Shown here one piece after another: positions 45,613 through 55,645 of a DNA stretch of 64,000 bases. Every line of letters starts with the position of its first letter. The first letter of the stretch is position 1. A model generated the notes under the pieces. It was not told the origin of the DNA and did no database searches. It saw only the letters and a program-made list of their open reading frames with translations. The stretch lies in the NCBI GenBank assembly GCA_001873365.1, contig MNYZ01000107.1, positions 1 to 64,000 of the forward strand, written 5' to 3'. The stretch is from Oscillatoriales cyanobacterium CG2_30_40_61 (GTDB lineage: Bacteria > Cyanobacteriota > Cyanobacteriia > Cyanobacteriales > Microcoleaceae). Both the position numbers and the translations under genes were made by a program.

Positions 45613-47214
45613 ATGGACTCATCTTTAAATCCCAATACTTTTGTTAAATATTTATATCAACAGGCTAATTATCATTTAGTCCATCAACAGCTTGATCAAG
45701 CCCTTTCTATTTGTTTGGTAGCTCTTAATTTAGATCCAGACTATGCGCCGATTTCTAAAATGTTAGGGGTGATTTGGCAAGAGCAAGAGGATTTTGAACA
45801 GGCGGAATTTTGGTATCAAAAAGCCCTGAAACTACAGCCTAATTATGCAGAAGTTTATGGGAATTTAGGAGATATTTATAGTCTAAAACAAGATTGGGAA
45901 ACGGCAATTTTAAATTATCGAAAAGCGATAAAATGTAATCCTAATTTGGCGGTAATTTATCAAAAGTTGGCAAAGGTTTTAATTGAAATTGATCAGCAGG
46001 ATGAAGGGGAGGAACTCTGGTATAAAGCCTTACATTTAGAACCGAGTTTAGGGACATTTGCTGACTATTTAAACCTGGGAAATAGACTGTTTCAAAAACA
46101 GAAAATTAATCAAGCAATTTTTTGTTATCAAAATGCGATTCAAGCTAACCCCAATGGTTATGAACCCTATCATAATTTAGGAGAGGTTTATTTTCAACTC
46201 CAAGAGTGGGAGAAGGCTGCACAAGCCTATGGTCAAGCTATTAAACGGAATGATCAAGGGTTGAGTTCCTATATGGGGTTAGGAAATGCTAATAAACAAT
46301 TAAAAAAATGGGAAAATGCCATTCATTGTTATCAGCGAGTCATAGAATTAAACCCAAGGGCCTATTTACCCCATTTTCAAATTGCGGAAATTAAGTTTAA
46401 ATTACAACAATGGGATCAGGCGATCGCCAATTATCAAAATGCCCTAAAAGTTGAAGATCAAAATCCATTTATCTATTTATCTTTAAGTCGAGCTTATAGT
46501 TATCAAAAACAATGGGAAGAAGCGATCGCAGCTTCTCAAAAAGCTATTTTATTAAGTCCTGATTTACCCCATGCTCACACCCATCTAGGGAACTTTCTAT
46601 CGGAAATTGGAGAGGTAGAAACCGCCATCCAAGCCCATCAAAAATCCCACTATTTAAGGGGATGGAATTCTAGTTTGGAAAAAGGTTATCGTTTTACAAA
46701 AGATTGGTTTACAGTTAATATTCTCCAGTGGGAAAAAGCCCTATCTACTTTCGCTAATTGTCCGGAAATTCAAGGCTTAGAAATCGGTAGTTTCCAAGGG
46801 ATGTCTGCTTGTTGGTTACTAGATCATATTTTAACCCATCCTACGGCAAAAATAACCTGTATTGATTTAGGTTTTAAACCGGAATTTCAGGGAAATATTG
46901 CTAAAACTGGAGGGGCTGAAAAAGTTACTAAATTAGAAGGATATTCCCAAGAAATATTATCGACCCTTACTCCTAATACCTACAATTTTGTTTATATTGA
47001 TGGCTGTCATTTAGCCTCGGTGGTCTTACAGGATGCTTTGCTTTCTTGGAATTTACTTAAACCGGGAGGAATTATGATTTTTGATGATTATGAATATCGA
47101 GATCCTGATCATCCAGAAGAAGATACGGGTAAAGGAATTGATCAATTTCTTAAAACTATCTCTCAACCTGTGAAAATAATCCATCAAGGCTATCAATTAA
47201 TGATTCAGAAATGA
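45613..47214 (+). CDS. TPR protein with C-terminal SAM-dependent methyltransferase-like domain
   Basis: About 533 aa from the ATG at 45613 (a TTG at 45595 is possible). At least nine tetratricopeptide repeats cover about residues 10-345 (LGDIYSLKQDWETAILNYRK and similar). The C-terminal domain (about 375-539) looks like Methyltransf_24: GLEIGSFQGMSACWLL (SAM loop), KITCIDLGF, VYIDGCHLASVVLQDAL and LLKPGGIMIFDDYE. The substrate is unknown. A duplicate of its last 11 codons lies at 47898-47933. Confidence 0.85.
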   Translation: MDSSLNPNTFVKYLYQQANYHLVHQQLDQALSICLVALNLDPDYAPISKMLGVIWQEQEDFEQAEFWYQKALKLQPNYAEVYGNLGDIYSLKQDWETAILNYRKAIKCNPNLAVIYQKLAKVLIEIDQQDEGEELWYKALHLEPSLGTFADYLNLGNRLFQKQKINQAIFCYQNAIQANPNGYEPYHNLGEVYFQLQEWEKAAQAYGQAIKRNDQGLSSYMGLGNANKQLKKWENAIHCYQRVIELNPRAYLPHFQIAEIKFKLQQWDQAIANYQNALKVEDQNPFIYLSLSRAYSYQKQWEEAIAASQKAILLSPDLPHAHTHLGNFLSEIGEVETAIQAHQKSHYLRGWNSSLEKGYRFTKDWFTVNILQWEKALSTFANCPEIQGLEIGSFQGMSACWLLDHILTHPTAKITCIDLGFKPEFQGNIAKTGGAEKVTKLEGYSQEILSTLTPNTYNFVYIDGCHLASVVLQDALLSWNLLKPGGIMIFDDYEYRDPDHPEEDTGKGIDQFLKTISQPVKIIHQGYQLMIQK

Positions 47215-47341
47215 GTAAACTATCTGATAGGGATACAATAATCCTGTTTCCCCACAGTTATTAAATTAAAAATTGCGATCGCAGAATTTGACACCTATTT
47301 AAAAAAACAATATAATTCTTTCTATAGTCTGAATTAATGTT

Positions 47342-47842
47342 ATGGATATAAAACAGAGCGCATCCTTTCAAAAAAGCTCCTCTCTTTATGAACAAGACTT
47401 TTATGGATGGACACAGCAACAAGCTAAACTACTACTCGAAGGCGCATTAGATCACCTTGATATGATCAATTTGGCTGAGGAGATTCAATCTTTGGGAAAA
47501 CAACAACGCCAAGAGTTAAAAAACCGTTTAGGAATATTACTCGGCCATTTACTCAAGTGGCAATTTCAACCGAATAAACGCTCTAAAAGTTGGTTTGTGA
47601 CCCTACGCGAACAACGCCGAGAGATTGGCTATTTATTAACAGAAAATCCCAGTTTAAAACCCTATCTTCCTGAAGCATTACATAAAGGTTATCAAAGTGG
47701 TATTGACTTAGCCGTACGCGAAACCTCCCTGAATGATCAGGATTTTCCCACGGAATGTCCCTATACCCTAGACCAAGTTTTAGACACTAACTTTTTCCCA
47801 GGAGAACTTTCTGATCACTTTCACCAACCAGAATATAGATAA
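47342..47842 (+). CDS. DUF29 family protein
   Basis: 166 aa with the DUF29 pattern LYEQDFYGWTQQQAKLLLEG, NLAEEIQSLGKQQRQELKNR, LLGHLLKWQFQPNKRSKSW and CPYTLDQVLDTNFFP at the end. DUF29 genes are very common in cyanobacteria, often in many copies. No function is established. The N-terminal helices suggest a bundle. Confidence 0.88.
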   Translation: MDIKQSASFQKSSSLYEQDFYGWTQQQAKLLLEGALDHLDMINLAEEIQSLGKQQRQELKNRLGILLGHLLKWQFQPNKRSKSWFVTLREQRREIGYLLTENPSLKPYLPEALHKGYQSGIDLAVRETSLNDQDFPTECPYTLDQVLDTNFFPGELSDHFHQPEYR

Positions 47843-47863
47843 TAAGCAGGTTATTATTAACAA

Positions 47864-47975
47864 TTCCTTTGTGTCTTTGTGTCTTGGTGGTTAAATTAAT
47901 CCTCAAGGCTATCAATTAATGATTCAAAAGTAGGAGCGAGGATCAAGATTAGTTTAACCACGAAGACACAGAGAA
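47864..47975. repeat. Inverted pair of dispersed repeats around a 36-base gene fragment
   Basis: Copy one (47864-47892) is inverted and copy two (47956-47975) direct, both of the AACCACAAAGACAC family. Between them, 47898-47933 encodes NPQGYQLMIQK-stop, nearly identical to the end of the TPR-methyltransferase gene (IHQGYQLMIQK-stop at 47179-47214). This fragment looks like what remains of a duplicated gene end. Confidence 0.7.
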
Positions 47976-48059
47976 TTGATCAACTATTCCTATCTCTTGT
48001 CTTCAAACTTTGCTAAACTAATTTTAAGAAAAGTAAATAGTTGAATCAATCGGAGCTTC

Positions 48060-50978
48060 ATGTTAGAGATTACTTCCTCAACGAACACCCAGATGGAAAC
48101 CATGCTATCTTCCGCCCCCAAGGGTAACGGAAACCCCCCGCAGTCCCAGGGGTTTGCCCAACGGCATTTAGGCCCCAATTCCGTTGAGATTCAACAAATG
48201 TTAGAATTGTTGGGGGTTTCTAGTTTAGAAACTTTAATTGATCAAACAATTCCCTCAACCATTCGCCTCAATTATAGCTTAAAATTACCGGAAGCCTTAA
48301 GTGAATATGCGGCTTTAAATCAATTAAAAGCGATCGCCTCTCAAAATCAAGTCTATCGCTCTTTTATTGGTATGGGCTATTCTGATTGTATCACGCCCGG
48401 AGTGATTCAAAGAAATATCTTAGAAAATCCCGGTTGGTATACGGCTTATACCCCCTATCAAGCCGAAATTGCCCAAGGTCGCTTAGAAGCTTTATTAAAC
48501 TTTCAAACCCTAATTATTGACTTAACGGGATTAGAAATTGCTAACGCTTCTCTACTGGATGAAGCTACCGCCGCTGCCGAAGCCATGAGTCTGAGTTATG
48601 CGGTTTCTAAAACCAAAACTAAGGGCTTTTTTGTTTCCCAAGATTGTCACCCTCAAACCATTGATGTAGTTAAAACCAGGGCAGCTACCTTGGGAATTGA
48701 GGTAATTATTGGAGATGATCATACTTTTAATTTTAGCACATCTATCTTTGGATGTCTACTGCAATATCCTACTACTGATGGGACAATTTATGACTATCGA
48801 AACTTTATAGAAACCGCCCACAAACATAACGCTTTAGTTACAGTGGCGGCAGATATTTTAAGTTTAACTCTATTAACTCCTCCTGGGGAATTGGGAGCAG
48901 ATATTGCCGTCGGAAGTACCCAACGGCTGGGGGTTCCCCTGGGTTATGGCGGCCCCCATGCAGCCTATTTTGCCACCAAAGAAACCTATAAACGCAACGT
49001 TCCGGGTAGGATGGTAGGTGTGTCTAAAGATGCCCAAGGAAACCCAGCTTTGCGGTTAGCATTACAAACCCGTGAGCAACATATTCGCCGGGATAAAGCT
49101 ACCAGTAATATTTGTACTGCTCAGGTATTATTAGCGGTCATTGCTAGTTTATATGCGGTGTATCATGGGCCGTCTGGACTACAACAAATCGCCCAAACTA
49201 TTCATCAGTTAACCCTAACTCTTACAGAAGGCTTAAAACGGTTAGGATATGTAATGGGAACAGAACCCTTTTTTGATACCATTAAAGTCAAATTAGGCAA
49301 GAAATCCTTAACAGAAATTCTATCGGCATCCCAAGCTAAAGAGATCAATCTCCGAGTCATTGATGCTCAAACCGTTGGTATTAGTTTAGATGAAACCACC
49401 TCAATTAATGATATCATCGATTTATGGGAAATCTTTGCCGAATCTGAATTAACTTTTACCGTTGAAGATGTTTTAAACCCATCAGAAAACCTAACTGCAT
49501 TTACCCGAAAATCTGCCTATTTAACCCATCCGGTTTTCAATAGCTACCATTCAGAAACCGAACTTCTACGCTATATTCATCGCTTAGAAACCAAGGATTT
49601 ATCCTTAACTACTTCGATGATTCCTTTGGGCTCCTGTACAATGAAACTTAACGCCACGGCGGAAATGATTCCGGTGACTTGGCCGGAATTTGGAAAACTC
49701 CATCCTTTTGCCCCAAAAGCGCAAACCCAAGGCTATCAAATTCTGTTTGAACAATTAGAAAACTGGTTAGCAGAAATAACAGGATTTGCCGGAATTTCCT
49801 TACAACCTAATGCAGGTTCCCAAGGAGAGTATACCGGATTATTGGTAATTCGTAAATACCACGAAAGTCGGGGAGAAATTAACCGAAATATCTGTTTAAT
49901 TCCCGAATCTGCCCACGGTACAAACCCTGCTAGTGCGGTTATGTGCGGGTTTAAAGTGGTTCCTGTTGCCTGTGATGATCAAGGTAATATTAATATTAAT
50001 GACTTGCAAGCAAAAGCCGAAAAACATCAAGAAAGTTTGGCAGCATTAATGATTACCTATCCTTCAACTCACGGGGTCTTTGAAACCGGAATTGAGGATA
50101 TTTGTAATATCATTCACAGCAATGGCGGACAGGTTTATATGGATGGGGCCAATATGAACGCCCAGGTCGGGTTATGTCGTCCTGGGGATTTTGGGGCCGA
50201 TGTCTGTCACCTCAACCTGCATAAAACCTTCTGTATCCCCCACGGGGGCGGTGGGCCGGGTATGGGGCCGATTGGGGTCGCCTCCCATTTAGTTCCCTTT
50301 CTCCCCGGTCATGGGGTCGTGGATATCCAGGGAAGTCAAACCGGGGCCGTTTCCGCCGCTCCTTGGGGGAGTGCGAGTATCCTGGTGATTTCTTGGATGT
50401 ATATTGCCATGATGGGGGCGCAGGGGTTAACAGAAGCGACAAAACTGGCAATTTTAAATGCTAATTATATTGCCAGTCGTTTAGATAAATATTACCCAAT
50501 TTTGTACAAGGGAAATCAGGGATTTGTTGCCCATGAATGTATTTTAGATTTGCGGGGCGTGAAGAAATCTGCGGGTATTGAAGTTGATGATATTGCCAAA
50601 CGATTAATGGACTATGGATTCCATGCCCCGACGGTATCATGGCCCGTAGCTGGAACTATGATGGTCGAACCAACTGAAAGCGAATCTAAAGCCGAATTAG
50701 ATCGGTTTTGTGATGCCATGATTGCCATTTATCAGGAGATTTCCCAGATAGAATCGGGGGCGATGGATGCCACTAATAATATGTTGAAAAACGCGCCCCA
50801 TACGGCAATTTCCTTACTGTGTGGTGAATGGAATCATCCCTATTCCCGGGAACAAGCGGCCTATCCCGCCCCCTGGACAAAAGAACATAAATTCTGGCCG
50901 TCTGTGGGACGAATTGATAATGCTTTTGGCGATCGCAATTTTGTCTGTTCGTGTTTACCAATGGATGCTTACGAGTAA
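48060..50978 (+). CDS. gcvP: Glycine dehydrogenase (decarboxylating), P-protein
   Basis: 972 aa, full length for the fused P-protein. N-terminal [37 protein letters not shown], and the C-terminal PLP site in [20 protein letters not shown] are all present. It carries out the decarboxylation step of the glycine cleavage system, important in photorespiration. The partner gcvT and gcvH genes are not in the window. Confidence 0.97.
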   Translation: MLEITSSTNTQMETMLSSAPKGNGNPPQSQGFAQRHLGPNSVEIQQMLELLGVSSLETLIDQTIPSTIRLNYSLKLPEALSEYAALNQLKAIASQNQVYRSFIGMGYSDCITPGVIQRNILENPGWYTAYTPYQAEIAQGRLEALLNFQTLIIDLTGLEIANASLLDEATAAAEAMSLSYAVSKTKTKGFFVSQDCHPQTIDVVKTRAATLGIEVIIGDDHTFNFSTSIFGCLLQYPTTDGTIYDYRNFIETAHKHNALVTVAADILSLTLLTPPGELGADIAVGSTQRLGVPLGYGGPHAAYFATKETYKRNVPGRMVGVSKDAQGNPALRLALQTREQHIRRDKATSNICTAQVLLAVIASLYAVYHGPSGLQQIAQTIHQLTLTLTEGLKRLGYVMGTEPFFDTIKVKLGKKSLTEILSASQAKEINLRVIDAQTVGISLDETTSINDIIDLWEIFAESELTFTVEDVLNPSENLTAFTRKSAYLTHPVFNSYHSETELLRYIHRLETKDLSLTTSMIPLGSCTMKLNATAEMIPVTWPEFGKLHPFAPKAQTQGYQILFEQLENWLAEITGFAGISLQPNAGSQGEYTGLLVIRKYHESRGEINRNICLIPESAHGTNPASAVMCGFKVVPVACDDQGNININDLQAKAEKHQESLAALMITYPSTHGVFETGIEDICNIIHSNGGQVYMDGANMNAQVGLCRPGDFGADVCHLNLHKTFCIPHGGGGPGMGPIGVASHLVPFLPGHGVVDIQGSQTGAVSAAPWGSASILVISWMYIAMMGAQGLTEATKLAILNANYIASRLDKYYPILYKGNQGFVAHECILDLRGVKKSAGIEVDDIAKRLMDYGFHAPTVSWPVAGTMMVEPTESESKAELDRFCDAMIAIYQEISQIESGAMDATNNMLKNAPHTAISLLCGEWNHPYSREQAAYPAPWTKEHKFWPSVGRIDNAFGDRNFVCSCLPMDAYE

Positions 50979-50985
50979 TTGAAAT

Positions 50986-51019
50986 AATCCCTCGTTAACT
51001 TTTGAAATAACGGGGGATT
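50986..51019. terminator. Stem-loop between convergent gcvP and PIN-like genes
   Basis: AATCCCTCGTTA pairs with TAACGGGGGATT across an 11-base loop, 8 bases after gcvP. It can serve both converging transcripts, although the T-runs on either side are weak. Confidence 0.65.
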
Positions 51020-51027
51020 CTTAAAAT

Positions 51028-51540
51028 TTACTTTTGTTTGCGTCGAGGAATTAAGGGCGGTTTTGCAGGTTCATAGGACTTTAATCCTCCATCTCCCGTC
51101 AGAATTTCGACTTCATAACCTGACTTTGCATAATAATCGGCGACTCCTTTAATAGTTGCATCTCCGAGGGATAATTTTTGCATAGCTAACTGAGGAAATT
51201 CATCCGCTAGTTGTTTAATTTGTTCAGAATTCCATAATTCCGACTGTTCGGTAAATGCAGCCCAAGGGGTTTGGTTATCAGCCGTTAATTTCATTAATTC
51301 TGCTAATTTTAGAGCGATTTCATATCGTAGATTAGAAGATTGGGCAATATGATTTCCTGTTTCAATAATAGAAGCTAAGGGTAAAACAAACGTTGTTTTT
51401 AATTTTTCTTCCTGTTGTAAAATTTTCTCAACTTTGGCTTTATTCCAAAAATTGTCTTTTGAACCACAGGTTTCTTTACCCGGAACTCCTAACCAAACAC
51501 ACAGGATAGAAGTATCAAAAATTAATACTTTTCCCATCAT
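51028..51540 (-). CDS. PIN-like nuclease domain protein, partner of the adjacent ATPase
   Basis: 170 aa. Acidic residues lie where PIN nucleases carry them: Asp9 in LIFDTSILCVWL, Glu60 in SIIETGN, Asp127 in LSLGDATIKG and Asp150 in EILTGDGGLKSY. This supports a metal-dependent RNase/nuclease. The product starts two bases after the ATPase stop (TAG then ATGATG), indicating coupled translation. It is larger than ordinary VapC toxins and has no small antitoxin, so an ATPase-controlled effector is more likely than a classic TA toxin. Function inferred. Confidence 0.68.
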   Translation of the reverse strand: MMGKVLIFDTSILCVWLGVPGKETCGSKDNFWNKAKVEKILQQEEKLKTTFVLPLASIIETGNHIAQSSNLRYEIALKLAELMKLTADNQTPWAAFTEQSELWNSEQIKQLADEFPQLAMQKLSLGDATIKGVADYYAKSGYEVEILTGDGGLKSYEPAKPPLIPRRKQK

Positions 51541-51542
51541 TT

Positions 51543-52832
51543 CTATTCCCGATGTTTAGCTAAACTTTTTTCTAATAATCCCTGTTGGGTGATTTTTCCC
51601 AAAGACCCCGAAGCCATTAATTTCGGTAAATTTTCAATTTCATCTAAGGGAATTAACTGGCTTTCTCCCGTATCTTGATCTCGATAAGCAACCATGACGA
51701 AAGGAATAAAATCAGGGGTTAATTCATCCATTAAAGCCGGGTTATGGGTCGTAACTAAAATATCAATATTCCGTTTTTTTCCTATTTCCTTTAACATTTT
51801 CAAAAGCAAACCAGCGCGAGAAGGATGTAAACCATTATCAACTTCTTCAATCACAATTAAACTGCCTTCGGGACGGGTTAATAAAGCTGTTAAAATAGCT
51901 AAAAATCTTAATGTTCCATCGGACATTCCTCTCGCATCCACTAATAAAGGTTCGTGATTTTTACCCCATTTTTCTTCACAATATAACATGGCATCACTGC
52001 CTAATCTTCCCACGGGTTCAGCCCAAACTCGTTGTAAATCTCCTTCGGGAAGTTGGGATAAATAATTCAGTAAAGTTTGTTCAATTTTTTCTTTTTCTGG
52101 TTCAGGAAGGGCGGCTAAAACTCCAGCAATATTTGAGCCATCCTGTTCTAAAGTTTTTGATAGGGGAGAATAGTTTCTCATGTTCTGAGGAATTGGGTTA
52201 ATAATAAATATTTTTTTGATAACTTCTACAGTAGTAGTGTAACTCCAAGTCGTAGTTATTAAAGAATAAAAATTATAAAAGGGCAGATATTTCTGATTCA
52301 TCAAAATAAATTGACTGCTGGGAAACAATTGGTTTAATGCTGATGATTCATACTCTCCAAGAGTCATTTTTATCCCACTCGAAGATAGGTTTAGGAGTGA
52401 ATTTATACGACTCACCGTATTTTCGTACAGGTTATAAGTTTTATGACTCTCATTAGATTTAATTAATTTTATAAATTCATTAAGTAATTGTATTTTAGGT
52501 TCTATTTCTGTTGTAATACTATAAAGACAATCAAATTTAACTTGCTCATTTTTCTGTCTATATTCTCCACTAACAACCGCTTCTAAGGTAAACTGAGTTT
52601 CAGGTTTTCTAACTACCCATTCTAACCCCCCTCTAATTCCTGGGGTATGACTATCACCAATTAAAGCAGATTCTAAGGATTTTGCTTCGGGAATACGACT
52701 TAACAAATCCAAAGCATCAATAATATTAGACTTGCCACTAGAATTGGTTCCAATTAAAATAGTAATTGGATCAATATATAATGTTGCCTCTTTAAAACTT
52801 TTCCAGTTTTTTAAATTAATTTGCTTAAGCAT
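51543..52832 (-). CDS. AAA_21/OLD-like ATPase, partner of a PIN-like nuclease
   Basis: 429 aa. Walker A GTNSSGKS at 28-35 after ITIL; a middle helical insert; signature-like DARGMSDGTLRFLAIL; Walker B LIVIEEVDNGLHPSRAG; and ILVTTHNPALMD. Same general ATPase type as the protein at 24367-25992, but a different subfamily, without the DUF3696 end. The operon with the PIN-like gene is clear. Such ATPase/nuclease pairs are frequent in anti-phage defence; not demonstrated here. Confidence 0.83.
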   Translation of the reverse strand: MLKQINLKNWKSFKEATLYIDPITILIGTNSSGKSNIIDALDLLSRIPEAKSLESALIGDSHTPGIRGGLEWVVRKPETQFTLEAVVSGEYRQKNEQVKFDCLYSITTEIEPKIQLLNEFIKLIKSNESHKTYNLYENTVSRINSLLNLSSSGIKMTLGEYESSALNQLFPSSQFILMNQKYLPFYNFYSLITTTWSYTTTVEVIKKIFIINPIPQNMRNYSPLSKTLEQDGSNIAGVLAALPEPEKEKIEQTLLNYLSQLPEGDLQRVWAEPVGRLGSDAMLYCEEKWGKNHEPLLVDARGMSDGTLRFLAILTALLTRPEGSLIVIEEVDNGLHPSRAGLLLKMLKEIGKKRNIDILVTTHNPALMDELTPDFIPFVMVAYRDQDTGESQLIPLDEIENLPKLMASGSLGKITQQGLLEKSLAKHRE

Positions 52833-53177
52833 GAGGGATATTGTTATAGTTTAATTATTGTTCTTGATTTTACTTATAAATTTTCTGAATAAGTACATAT
52901 ACAAGAGAAAAAATAAATAATCGTTTCTACTGTTTCACGTTTCACCTCGGTTTTAGGATAGATGTCTGTGACTTATAGTGTAACATAGTAATTTGATGCG
53001 ATCGCAATTTCTAAAACCATGAATCAATCCTCTATTATTCCAATAATATTACAGAAATTAATAAAGCTGTCCAATCACCTCACCACGATAATAACCGCTA
53101 TAACTTTAGGTTTGATAACTTTTTGATCTATAATTAAATACTAACCCAACCCTGAAACACTTTACCTATTCTCGATT
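52833..53177. promoter_or_regulatory. Divergent intergenic region (ATPase / hydrolase)
   Basis: About 345 bases between divergent genes, AT-rich. One HIP1-type GCGATCGC at about 52998 and a TTTCACGTTTCAC direct motif at about 52932 are the only patterns seen. It must contain both promoters. No small gene is visible. Confidence 0.4.
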
Positions 53178-54392
53178 ATGCTTGTATTTTTTATTCATGG
53201 TGTCGCCACAAGAGATGCTTGCTACTCATCAAATTTACAACAAATTATCAAAACAGAATTTAGTCAACGGGGAGAAAAAAATCCTCATTTTTATGCTAGT
53301 TTTTGGGGTTCTGCCTTAACAGATATGGGAAAAATATGGAATGGGATTGATGAAGATTTAGCACACGCTAAAAAGAAATATTCTAAAAGTGATAGTGAAG
53401 AGTTTTTGAAATATCGATCGTTTAGAGAAGGTTTCTTTTCTCAATTTCTTGGAGATTTCTTTACCTATATGAATCCTGATAAGGGTCGAGAAATTCGTAA
53501 AACAATCGCTCAACAACTCTATAATTTTATTAAGCAAAACCCTAATAATTCTGAACTTCATATTGTTGCTCATTCGTTAGGAACTGTGATTTTATGGGAT
53601 GTTTTATTTTCAGATCGATTTTCAGCGAAAGATCCCGCTTTATCGATTCGATCTATGATTCGAGAATTGCAAAATCAGACAGATGTAAAACTTAAACATC
53701 AGGTTAATTTGAAGAGTATCACCCTTATGGGCTCGCCTATTTTATTGCTTAATATGATGTTAGATGTACGTCCCGAAAAAGTTAATCAATTTGCTCATTC
53801 CTATTCTTCGGAACAGCCTTTAAGATGGCTCAATTTAATTCATGCTTCGGACTTAATTGCTTATCCTTTAAAAGCGAATTTACATCCGGCTGAAAATAGT
53901 TATCTAAAATTTGAAGATGAGTATTTATTAGAGGATGTTAACTTGGCTGAAAAAACAGCTAGAAGTTTAGGCCAAAATGACTTAGCAATGGTTTTAGGTT
54001 GTAGTGATGCCCATAATAATTATTGGAATTGTCCTGAAACTGCTCGATTAATTACTAATAATATTTTGAATCAACAAAAAGTGATTTTTCAAAATTTCTT
54101 AAAAACCGTAATTCACCATTTATCTCAAGTTAAGGGGATGACACCTATATCTGAAGTGATGGGAATTAAACTCAAATATCATAGCTATAATATTTCAAAG
54201 GGAGATCTTTATTTAAAATTTCCTGATAAAAGTGGGAAAATTTATTTATTTGTTAATGCTATTAACGTGCATCATATTTATGTATTAGATAGTGATGATG
54301 AACTTCAATTCGGTGGCTATGTGGGTTGGATAGATCAAGAAGGGTTAATGAAAAAACTAGAGTTAATCAAGGGTTTAATGATTAACCGTTAA
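53178..54392 (+). CDS. Alpha/beta-hydrolase-like protein with extra C-terminal domain
   Basis: 404 aa. The N-terminal MLVFFIHGVATRDACY has the oxyanion-type HG motif; the nucleophile elbow is AHSLGTVILWD with Ser133; a later DLIAYPLKANLHP and SDAHNNYW may carry the acid and His. Residues 310-404 form a distinct beta-rich region (YVGWIDQEGLMKKLELIKG) I cannot name. Serine hydrolase or lipase activity is likely, target unknown. It stands divergent from the ATPase/PIN pair and could belong to the same accessory island. Confidence 0.68.
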   Translation: MLVFFIHGVATRDACYSSNLQQIIKTEFSQRGEKNPHFYASFWGSALTDMGKIWNGIDEDLAHAKKKYSKSDSEEFLKYRSFREGFFSQFLGDFFTYMNPDKGREIRKTIAQQLYNFIKQNPNNSELHIVAHSLGTVILWDVLFSDRFSAKDPALSIRSMIRELQNQTDVKLKHQVNLKSITLMGSPILLLNMMLDVRPEKVNQFAHSYSSEQPLRWLNLIHASDLIAYPLKANLHPAENSYLKFEDEYLLEDVNLAEKTARSLGQNDLAMVLGCSDAHNNYWNCPETARLITNNILNQQKVIFQNFLKTVIHHLSQVKGMTPISEVMGIKLKYHSYNISKGDLYLKFPDKSGKIYLFVNAINVHHIYVLDSDDELQFGGYVGWIDQEGLMKKLELIKGLMINR

Positions 54393-54562
54393 GTTATCTA
54401 ATGGGGAACTACAATTAATTAATAAGGCTTACCGCCACTATCTTCAAATATATCTGATGATATTCTACCCGATCCTAGAAAAAAGTTTGAAATAAAGCTC
54501 AATATCCCTTAGAATGTTAATTCTGACAACCTACTGTTAAATCTTCAGTATTGCTAAATTCT

Positions 54563-55453
54563 ATGGTACAAATTCGTCGTCGTCAACCTAATCCCGCCGT
54601 TGAAGTCTTAAGTTTACGCTATCAAGTCGCTATCCCAGGTGCGGAACCCCAGAATATTTTAGAAGAAATTGTTTGGCATAAAGAAAAAGAAATTACCGAC
54701 CTTCGGGAACGTTTACCCCTAGAACAATTAAAACAAAAAGTTAATACAATTTCCGCCCCCCGTAACTTTTTTGAGGCATTAAAATTCAGTCAAACCCAAC
54801 CTGCGGTCATTGCTGAAGTCAAGAAAGCCTCCCCCAGTAAAGGGGTAATTAGAGAAGATTTTGATCCGGTGGCGATCGCTAAATCCTATCAACAAGGAGG
54901 CGCCACTTGCCTATCGGTTTTAACCGATAAAAAATTCTTTCAAGGCAGTTTTGAAAACCTCTCTCAAATTCGGGCTGTAGTTGATTTACCCTTACTTTGT
55001 AAAGACTTTGTAATTTATCCCTATCAAATTTATCTAGCTAGATATTATGGAGCCGATGCGGTTTTATTAATTGCGGCAGTTCTCTCCGACCAAGACCTAC
55101 AATATTTCCTGAAAATTGCTAAGGTTTTAGGTATGACCGCTTTAATTGAAGTGCATACTCTCGAAGAATTAGATCGGGTATTAACCCTGGATGGTGTTAA
55201 CTTAATTGGGATTAATAACCGAGATTTACAGGATTTTTCCGTTGATCTACAAACTACTTGTCAATTGTTGCAAAGCCGACAATCCCAACTGCAATCCCGT
55301 GATATTTTAGTTGTGAGTGAGTCGGGACTGTATACCCGCGAGGATATCAGTTTAGTTACCCAAGCCGGGGCTAAAGCCGTTTTAATTGGAGAATCTTTAA
55401 TCAAGCAACCCGATCCTGGTGTTGCCTTAAATCAACTGATTGCCGTTAAGTGA
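54563..55453 (+). CDS. trpC: Indole-3-glycerol phosphate synthase
   Basis: About 296 aa from the ATG at 54563 (a TTG at 54551 opens the frame). TIM-barrel motifs: [80 protein letters not shown] and VLIGESL. The N-terminal extension of about 55 residues is typical for cyanobacterial TrpC. It performs the fourth step of tryptophan synthesis. Confidence 0.95.
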   Translation: MVQIRRRQPNPAVEVLSLRYQVAIPGAEPQNILEEIVWHKEKEITDLRERLPLEQLKQKVNTISAPRNFFEALKFSQTQPAVIAEVKKASPSKGVIREDFDPVAIAKSYQQGGATCLSVLTDKKFFQGSFENLSQIRAVVDLPLLCKDFVIYPYQIYLARYYGADAVLLIAAVLSDQDLQYFLKIAKVLGMTALIEVHTLEELDRVLTLDGVNLIGINNRDLQDFSVDLQTTCQLLQSRQSQLQSRDILVVSESGLYTREDISLVTQAGAKAVLIGESLIKQPDPGVALNQLIAVK

Positions 55454-55569
55454 TATGATCAGAAAACGGTAGAACCGATTCCTATTCCCGCTTATGTTAA
55501 TTAATAAGTTAATCCAAAAGGGATTAATCGATCATAAGGCATAAAGGGTTGAAATAAGAATTGAGAATT

Positions 55570-55608
55570 AAGTCACAATTTTGAGGGAAAATATTCCTCC
55601 TGTGACTT
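55570..55608. promoter_or_regulatory. Long hairpin upstream of the aminotransferase gene
   Basis: AAGTCACA pairs with TGTGACTT, with an inner GAGG/CCTC stem and the GGAAAATATTCC loop palindrome. It lies 38 bases before the next start codon and 117 bases after trpC. With no T-run it is not a classical terminator; a leader structure or protein-binding site is possible. Confidence 0.5.
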
Positions 55609-55645
55609 ATGTAGAACACCAAACCCTTATTCATTGAAACAGACC

